Assembly (NCBI GenBank): GCA_023417985.1
Contig: JAEZDV010000088.1
Location: 1-9,648, forward strand
Origin: Actinomycetes bacterium
GTDB taxonomy: Bacteria > Actinomycetota > Actinomycetes > Mycobacteriales > Mycobacteriaceae
Direction of reading: 5' to 3'
DNA: 9,648 nucleotides
Under the pieces are notes generated by a model that saw nothing but the letters and a program-made list of their open reading frames with translations, had not been told where the DNA came from and ran no database searches. The translations under genes and the position numbers were made by a program. Below are positions 5,993 to 9,648 of this stretch, piece after piece. Within the stretch, counting starts at the first letter, position 1, and every line of letters starts with the position of its first letter.

Positions 5993-7440
5993 GATCCGGC
6001 CGAGGTCGTTACTGGGTCCATCGGTGTGGGGCGCAGGGGCCGCTGTTTCGGAAGGAACACAGCAGCCAGGGTAGCCATGAACGTCGCGGCACCGGCGATC
6101 GCGAACATCGCGACAATAGCCCCGTGTGCGGGGAAGGATCGTCCCGCGAGTTCGACGGTGAGCCCGGTCAGCAGCGCGGCGACGACCGCACTCATACCCG
6201 ACGATCCGATCGTCCGGAGCAGACTGTTGAGACCGTTGGCTGCGGCTGTCTCCGTCAGAGGGACTGCTGCCATGATCAGCGCGGGCATCGTCGCATAGGC
6301 CATGGCATTGCCGATGCTGACGAGGACTGCGCCGACGATGATCAGGAACACTGTGTCGTCGAACGCGATACGGAAGGCGTAGGCCGCCGTCATGACGAGA
6401 GTCGCGGTGACGAGGGTGGCACGTCCTCCCAACCGTGAGGTCATCCTCGCCGACAGCGGGGAGAAGATCAGCATCGCAATACCTCCCGGCACCATGCACA
6501 GCCCGGCCGCTGCCGCACTGAGCCCGAAACCGAAGCCGGTGATCTCGGGGAGTTGCAACTGCTGGGTCGTCGACAGCGTGTTCGCGTAGGCCGCGAACCC
6601 GACGAAAAACCCGGCGATGTTGGTCAGCAGCACGGGGCGATGCATGGAGATCCGGAGGTCGACCATCGGTGCGGGAAGGCGCAATTCGTGCGGTGCCCAG
6701 AGAGCCAGAACCGCAATGGCAGCGACGAGACTCGCGATGGTCTGCGGACTGGACCACCCCCAGGCCGGGCCCTTGGAGATTCCGAGCAGCAGTGCCGTCA
6801 GAGCTACGGACAGCAGGATCGCGCCGACGATGTCGAAGCGGTTCCGCGTACCGGTGGCGGAGGCGGGGACGACGAGAAGGATTCCGAGCAGGAGCAAGCA
6901 CCCGCTGGCTGCCGACACCCAGAAGACCGACGCCCACCCGAAACTGTCGTACAGCACGCCCGCGGCGGGCAGTCCCAGTGCGCCACCGATGCCCATTGTC
7001 GAACTCGTCAGCGCGACCGCGCCGGCCACCTTCTCACGCGGAAGCACATCACGGAGCACGGCCATCGCCACCGGGATCAACGCGGACGAGAATCCTTGCA
7101 GAGCACGGCCGATGAGCACGGCGAGATAGCTTCCACCGATTGCGGCGATCAGGGAGCCGACCACCATCATCGACAGTGCCAGCACCATCATTCGCCGCTT
7201 GCCGTACATGTCGGCCAGCCGGGAAACGATCGGTGTCGCAACGGCACCAGTCAGCAGCGCGATAGTGACCAGCCAGGTCGCGTCTCCGCCGGAGACGTCC
7301 AGAAGCTCCGGGAAGTCCGGCAGCAACGGGATGACCAGCGTGGTCTGCAGTGCCGCAACGAGTCCCGCCAGGCTCAACAGCGTTGTGATCGTGCCGCTCG
7401 ACGCCGGCTTCCTGCGCGCCTCTGTCGCCACGCCGTGCAT
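5989..7440 (-). CDS. MFS drug efflux transporter, DHA2-like (14 TM)
   Basis: An inner-membrane proton-coupled exporter of 483 residues, the usual size for the 14-helix DHA2 (EmrB/QacA) group. About 14 hydrophobic segments can be counted, starting near residue 18. Motif A in the loop after TM2 reads RLADMYGKRR (74-83). A motif C-like stretch in TM5 reads GIGGALGLPAAG. The motif D1 position in TM1 reads LQTTLVIPLLP, so the usual Asp (L-D-x-T) is Gln32. The start is ATG at 7440, with AAGGAG 5 nt upstream (7446-7451). An in-frame ATG at 7467 has no ribosome binding site and lies inside a palindromic operator. The gene is first in an operon with the overlapping tetR. Substrates cannot be deduced; an antibiotic, dye or other toxic lipophile is likely for this family. 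Confidence 0.93.
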   Translation of the reverse strand: MHGVATEARRKPASSGTITTLLSLAGLVAALQTTLVIPLLPDFPELLDVSGGDATWLVTIALLTGAVATPIVSRLADMYGKRRMMVLALSMMVVGSLIAAIGGSYLAVLIGRALQGFSSALIPVAMAVLRDVLPREKVAGAVALTSSTMGIGGALGLPAAGVLYDSFGWASVFWVSAASGCLLLLGILLVVPASATGTRNRFDIVGAILLSVALTALLLGISKGPAWGWSSPQTIASLVAAIAVLALWAPHELRLPAPMVDLRISMHRPVLLTNIAGFFVGFAAYANTLSTTQQLQLPEITGFGFGLSAAAAGLCMVPGGIAMLIFSPLSARMTSRLGGRATLVTATLVMTAAYAFRIAFDDTVFLIIVGAVLVSIGNAMAYATMPALIMAAVPLTETAAANGLNSLLRTIGSSGMSAVVAALLTGLTVELAGRSFPAHGAIVAMFAIAGAATFMATLAAVFLPKQRPLRPTPMDPVTTSAGS

Positions 7441-7459
7441 GCGTTCTCCTTCCACCGGA

Positions 7460-7474
7460 GTGAACATTGTTCAC
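7460..7474. promoter_or_regulatory. Operator O1, perfect palindrome GTGAAC-N3-GTTCAC
   Basis: GTGAACATTGTTCAC is a perfect 6-bp inverted repeat around ATT. It lies just downstream of the predicted transcription start (about 7475) of the pump-tetR operon and upstream of the ribosome binding site. It is the probable TetR binding site that blocks transcription. Confidence 0.8.
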
Positions 7475-7481
7475 CCCAGCG

Positions 7482-7510
7482 AGTGAACGGCGTTCACCCT
7501 CGGCTGTCAA
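7482..7510 (-). promoter_or_regulatory. Promoter of the efflux-tetR operon
   Basis: On the minus strand there is a perfect -35 TTGACA (7510-7505), a 17-nt spacer and a weak -10 TTCACT (7487-7482). The predicted start is near 7475, giving a leader of about 35 nt. Operator O2 fills the spacer and overlaps the -10. Confidence 0.65.
7483..7497. promoter_or_regulatory. Operator O2, second copy of GTGAAC-N3-GTTCAC
   Basis: GTGAACGGCGTTCAC has the same half-sites as O1, with its centre 23 bp away, about two helical turns. Read on the minus strand, both copies share the longer form GGGTGAACNNNGTTCACTC. The position between -35 and -10 suits steric repression. Confidence 0.8.
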
Positions 7511-7581
7511 CCCCGGGCGGGCGCAGTCGGTGGGTAATGGGGTCGGCTGAACCGCGAGGATTCGACCTCCGGAGGCGATAT

Positions 7582-8070
7582 TCAGGCGGTACGCCGCGGT
7601 CGGCGATTCGCGAGATATTCCGCAGGCATACCGGCGCCGGGCCGGACCCCGACGTCGCCGGGGTCGACGGGGCCGCACTCGTCGCAGACGATCTCCTGAT
7701 GAACCGCCGCGCCGCACGTCTTGTGGCGGTAGAGAATCGGCGGCGCACCGGGGCTCGCCCACCGGTCTCCCCATTCCGTGAGCGCTACCAGTGCGGGTGC
7801 GAGATCGCGACCTTTGCCGGTCAGGACGTATTCGTACTGTTCCGGGCTCGCCGAGTACAGACGGCGTTCCATCAGACCAGCGGCGAGGAGGGTGTCGAGC
7901 CGGGATTTGAGAACATTCGGCGCGATCCCGAGGTTGTGCTGATGATCGGTGAATCGCGTGACGCCCGCGAACAACGCATCGCGAACTATGAGGAGGCTCC
8001 AGCGCTCACCGACGATTTCGAGGGCGCGAGCAATCGAACAGACCTGACTGTCGTATGTCCTGCCGAGCAT
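7582..8070 (-). CDS. HxlR-family winged-helix transcriptional regulator
   Basis: A 162-residue regulator. Its HxlR domain covers about residues 8-104 (CSIARALEIVGERWSLLIVRD, then LGIAPNVLKSRLDTLLAAGL, then a wing and YVLTGKGRDL). Cys11 occupies the conserved N-terminal position that acts as a redox sensor in HypR/YodB-type members. The C-terminal extension carries His116, Cys119, His124 and a CDEC pair (Cys129, Cys132), a zinc-ribbon-like pattern found in actinobacterial HxlR proteins, followed by a Pro/Arg-rich tail. ATG at 8070 has no Shine-Dalgarno site. A TAGACT box 6 nt before it suggests a leaderless mRNA. The divergent SRPBCC gene is the likely target, together with its own promoter. 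Downstream, towards the pump promoter, a CCTCCGGAGG palindrome (7567-7576) may help termination. The inducer is unknown. Confidence 0.9.
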   Translation of the reverse strand: MLGRTYDSQVCSIARALEIVGERWSLLIVRDALFAGVTRFTDHQHNLGIAPNVLKSRLDTLLAAGLMERRLYSASPEQYEYVLTGKGRDLAPALVALTEWGDRWASPGAPPILYRHKTCGAAVHQEIVCDECGPVDPGDVGVRPGAGMPAEYLANRRPRRTA

Positions 8071-8076
8071 GCCGAA

Positions 8077-8082
8077 AGTCTA
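8077..8082 (-). promoter_or_regulatory. -10 box for a leaderless hxlR-type transcript
   Basis: TAGACT on the minus strand (TANNNT pattern) ends 6 nt before the A of the ATG at 8070. Transcription would therefore begin at the start codon itself. This agrees with the missing ribosome binding site. No clear -35 is seen. Confidence 0.5.
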
Positions 8083-8092
8083 CTCAGGGGGA

Positions 8093-8121
8093 TTGCATCA
8101 TGATAATTCCGTGCGTAACGT
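8093..8121 (+). promoter_or_regulatory. Predicted promoter of the SRPBCC gene
   Basis: TTGCAT (8093-8098), a 17-nt spacer and TAACGT (8116-8121) fit a TTGNNN -35 and a TANNNT -10. The start would be near 8128, giving a leader of about 66 nt. The -10 lies inside the GTAACGTTAC palindrome. Confidence 0.4.
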
Positions 8122-8132
8122 TACTTGCATCA
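8093..8132. repeat. Direct repeat TTGCATCA with 32-bp period
   Basis: Identical copies lie at 8093-8100 and 8125-8132 in the hxlR/SRPBCC intergenic region. The 32-bp period is three helical turns, so both copies face the same side of the DNA. The first copy overlaps the palindrome ATCATGAT (8097-8104). Confidence 0.45.
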
Positions 8133-8138
8133 CGCAAG
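8115..8138. promoter_or_regulatory. Nested dyads, candidate HxlR operator
   Basis: A perfect 10-bp palindrome GTAACGTTAC (8115-8124) is joined to CTTGC-N5-GCAAG (8124-8138). The first covers the predicted rightward -10 box and the second covers the predicted start site. HxlR regulators commonly bind dyads between themselves and a divergent target; binding here is inferred. Confidence 0.5.
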
Positions 8139-8193
8139 CTCAAAGTCAGTCGGGCTCAAGCGCTCGACGCCGACGCAATCGGACGGAGCGATC

Positions 8194-8640
8194 ATGGACA
8201 ACAACCTCACACTGACCTTCTCGGTCGACCGGACCCCGGAGCAGATGTTCGCGGCAATCAACGACGTGCAGGGATGGTGGTCGGGAGAGATCGACGGTAC
8301 GACCGATCGACTCGGCGCCGAATTCACCTATCGCGTGGCAGACATCCACTATTCGAAGTTCCGGATCACCGAATTGACTCCCTCGTCGAAAGTGACGTGG
8401 CTCGTTCTGGACAGCTACCTGTCGTTCGTAGACGACAAAGAGGAATGGACCGGAACCACCGTCGACTTCGATCTCTCGGAGGAGAACGGCCGGACCCAGG
8501 TGCGATTCACACACACGGGGTTGGTCCCCGAGAGCGAGTGCTACGACACGTGCGTCCGGGGATGGAGCGAGCATGTCCTGGGAGGGTTGAAGAACCTGGT
8601 GACGGCGAGCACCGACTCCTCGCGCCCGACAGCCCCCTGA
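8194..8640 (+). CDS. SRPBCC/AHSA1-type ligand-binding domain protein
   Basis: A 148-residue single-domain cytosolic protein of the START-like SRPBCC superfamily (activator of Hsp90 ATPase homologue group). Typical features are the opening strand LTLTFSVDRTPEQMFAAIND, the WWSG turn after helix 1, the repeated strand pattern through the middle with EWTGTTVDFDLS and VRFTHTGL, and the long C-terminal helix CVRGWSEHVLGGLKNLV. The fold is a cup for hydrophobic ligands; bacterial members have varied or unknown roles, and no catalytic residue can be pointed to. The start is ATG at 8194, with GGAG 5 nt upstream; the open frame continues to 8125, but the extra 23 residues are not family-like. HxlR regulator genes are often found beside SRPBCC genes, which supports control by the divergent gene. 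Confidence 0.87.
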   Translation: MDNNLTLTFSVDRTPEQMFAAINDVQGWWSGEIDGTTDRLGAEFTYRVADIHYSKFRITELTPSSKVTWLVLDSYLSFVDDKEEWTGTTVDFDLSEENGRTQVRFTHTGLVPESECYDTCVRGWSEHVLGGLKNLVTASTDSSRPTAP

Positions 8641-8734
8641 ACCTCCTGGGCTTCTTCGCCACCGCCGTGCAGCAAAGCGGGCATCCGCATGCCAGTCGCG
8701 AGATCGAGCGGCTTCTTTGTGGCGCGGGTCACAT

Positions 8735-8754
8735 CATTGGAGTAACAATGTAAT
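8735..8754 (+). promoter_or_regulatory. Possible promoter with dyad upstream of the His-rich protein gene
   Basis: TGTAAT (8749-8754) matches the -10 consensus at 5 of 6 positions. It overlaps the dyad CATTG-N6-CAATG (8735-8750) and lies in a locally AT-rich patch. No good -35 is visible 16-18 nt upstream. A start near 8761 would give a 35-nt leader with AGGAGG. The remainder of 8641-8795 shows only a short hairpin, GGCAT-CCGC-ATGCC (8680-8693). Confidence 0.35.
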
Positions 8755-8795
8755 CATAGAAAAACCGCACGTCGATGCGTCCTAGGAGGAGCATC

Positions 8796-9350
8796 ATGCG
8801 ACATCCACACGCGCACACACACGGATTCGGCCGCCCGGGCGGGTGGCAGCAAGCTGGGATACCCGATGCCGGTGACGCAGCCGAATGGTTCACCGGCCGC
8901 CTCCCGGACGACTGGTTCACCGGACCGCTTTCGGTGGAAGTCGACCGCGAGGAGATCGTCGTCGTGGGGGAACTACCCGCACCCGACGACACTTCGACTG
9001 CCGCGCTCGACGGCCGCATCTCCCGATTCAGGGAAAGCACCCGATCCGACCGGATGCACATCGCCGACGAGGCCGAGGCCAGGTACGGCCGCAAGGTCGC
9101 CTGGGGAGTCGACATCGGCGACCGGCGCGTCCTGTTCACGCATCTGGCGGTCCCGGTGATGACGCGCCTCGCACAACCGGAACGGAAGGTGCTCGACACC
9201 CTGGTCGACGCAGGCGTCGCCCGGTCCCGGGCCGACGCACTGAAGTGGACCGTCCGGCTCGCCGGGCAGCACACCGAGGAATGGCTCACCGAGTTGCGTG
9301 AGGCGATGAAGAAGGTCGACGACCTCAGATCCGAGGGTCCTCAGGTCTGA
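8796..9350 (+). CDS. Conserved actinobacterial protein of unknown function, His-rich N-terminus
   Basis: A 184-residue soluble protein that I do not link to a named family, though its style matches uncharacterised proteins widespread in actinobacteria. The N-terminus MRHPHAHTHGF has His at 3, 5, 7 and 9, a pattern able to bind metal. The middle has a VDREEIVVVGELPAPD strand followed by a helix with SRFRESTRSDRMHIADEAE and a YGRKVAWGV strand. The C-terminal third (LDTLVDAGVARSRADALKW, then VRLAGQHTEEWLTELREAM) resembles ribbon-helix-helix regulators in its AGVARSR-ADAL pattern; this is a resemblance only. There is no signal peptide or membrane segment. The start is ATG at 8796, with AGGAGG 6 nt upstream; an ATG at 8775 precedes that site and is rejected. 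The gene is probably transcribed alone. Confidence 0.82.
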   Translation: MRHPHAHTHGFGRPGGWQQAGIPDAGDAAEWFTGRLPDDWFTGPLSVEVDREEIVVVGELPAPDDTSTAALDGRISRFRESTRSDRMHIADEAEARYGRKVAWGVDIGDRRVLFTHLAVPVMTRLAQPERKVLDTLVDAGVARSRADALKWTVRLAGQHTEEWLTELREAMKKVDDLRSEGPQV

Positions 9351-9384
9351 CGACCTACGCTCACGCACCGACGCGACGATCGAG

Positions 9385-9567
9385 ATGTGCGGATTCGCCA
9401 CGGCCGCCACCCGCGAACTCAACGCCATCGCCGCTCAGCGCCGCAGACTCCCGATGGTCGAACTGCCCGACTACACGCCGATCGGGCCGGACGCCCCGAT
9501 CCGGCCGGCCGACGTGTTCGACGGCCGCTCACAACTGATCGTCTACAACCACATGTGGTCCGACGGC
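9385..9567 (+). pseudogene. Truncated DUF899 (thioredoxin-like) gene remnant
   Basis: This frame encodes ATRELNAIAAQRRRLPMVEL, then DYTPIGPDAPIRPADVFDGR, then SQLIVYNHMWSDG. This is the N-terminal part of DUF899-family thioredoxin-fold proteins (usually over 200 aa). After the HMWSDG block, near 9567, the family normally continues into a Cys-containing CxxC-like segment. Here the frame runs on to the window end as Pro/Arg-rich sequence with no family resemblance, and neither other frame restores it. The 5' end is also short: the ATG at 9385 has no ribosome binding site, and about 20-30 expected N-terminal residues are absent. I read this as a decayed fragment truncated at both ends. A sequencing error is less likely because no alternative frame recovers the family. 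Confidence 0.6.
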
Positions 9568-9585
9568 CCGGCTCCTGATCGACGG

Positions 9586-9648
9586 TCATCCCTCCCCTGC
9601 GAACTCCTGGTCACGGACACGGTGATACCGAATCACCGGCGTGCCTCC
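9586..9648 (-). CDS. Possible 3' end of a minus-strand gene leaving the window
   Basis: On the minus strand, the last 20 codons before a TGA at 9588-9586 read GGTPVIRYHRVR, then DQEFAGEG. The mixed strand-like composition looks more protein-like than the opposing frame. It would make this gene convergent with the DUF899 remnant and place the remnant's breakpoint just past this gene's stop. Only 63 bases are visible, so no family can be assigned and it may be chance. Confidence 0.3.
   Translation of the reverse strand, partial: GGTPVIRYHRVRDQEFAGEG

Noticed and set aside
5993..6937. Apparent N-terminal extension of the TetR protein to 510 residues
   Set aside because: The extension reads the pump gene out of frame. 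The TetR helix-turn-helix begins about 20 residues after ATG 5992, which overlaps the pump stop codon as expected for a coupled operon.
7567..7576. Palindrome CCTCCGGAGG after the HxlR gene
   Set aside because: It is perfect but leaves no room for an RNA loop without opening the stem, and such GC palindromes are common in this base composition. It is mentioned only as a weak terminator aid.
6553..8103. Plus-strand open frame of 516 codons opposite the efflux pump and the HxlR gene
   Set aside because: It is an antisense artefact of high GC content. It is full of Arg/Gln/His with no domain, and both genes beneath it are convincing on the minus strand.
8055..8753. Plus-strand open frame of 232 codons across the hxlR/SRPBCC gap and the SRPBCC gene
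   Set aside because: It is another frame of the SRPBCC gene. It spans the promoter region and lacks a ribosome binding site or domain.
1..9648. CRISPR arrays, tRNA/rRNA genes, insertion sequences, integrases, toxin-antitoxin or phage genes
   Set aside because: I looked for repeat-spacer periodicity, tRNA-like cloverleaf ends, transposase motifs and terminal inverted repeats and saw none.

Overview
The window is high-GC DNA with strong codon bias, GTG as well as ATG starts, GGAGG-type ribosome binding sites and actinobacterial-looking promoters. Gene content and protein style suggest a mycolic-acid actinobacterium such as Rhodococcus. That is an inference from the sequence alone, and no species can be named. 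There is no tRNA, rRNA, insertion sequence or CRISPR array. Almost all of the DNA is accounted for by ten confident coding regions plus a gene remnant at the right edge.

Left (1-2213): the last ~670 codons of metE, the cobalamin-independent methionine synthase, with all zinc ligands present. It is followed by two hairpins, one for metE and one for the convergent short-chain dehydrogenase/reductase (SDR) gene. Left-centre (2211-4270): a YghA/YdaD-type SDR (minus strand) is divergent from a 60-residue acidic, Gly/Thr-rich protein (plus strand). The 123 bp between them holds a SigF/SigB-like promoter facing each way, which suggests a general-stress pair. A second classical SDR (minus strand) follows.

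Centre (4271-7581): a class II glutamine amidotransferase-like gene (plus strand) is divergent from the second SDR, across a gap with two perfect dyads. Next is a minus-strand operon of a 14-TM DHA2-type efflux pump and a TetR repressor whose start and stop codons overlap (ATGA). Two copies of GTGAAC-N3-GTTCAC sit on the pump promoter, one inside the -35/-10 spacer and one at the start of transcription. This is a textbook layout for a self-regulated TetR/efflux pair.

Right (7582-9648): an HxlR-family regulator (minus strand, apparently leaderless) is divergent from an AHSA1/SRPBCC-type gene, with nested dyads on the shared promoter region. Then comes a conserved actinobacterial protein of unknown function with a His-rich N-terminus. 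At the edge is a truncated DUF899 (thioredoxin-like) gene remnant next to what may be the 3' end of a minus-strand gene.

I see no defence island, secondary-metabolite cluster or clearly new multi-gene system. The most interesting signals are regulatory: the divergent stress promoters, the tandem TetR operators and the HxlR control region. The His-rich unknown protein and the DUF899 remnant also deserve a look.
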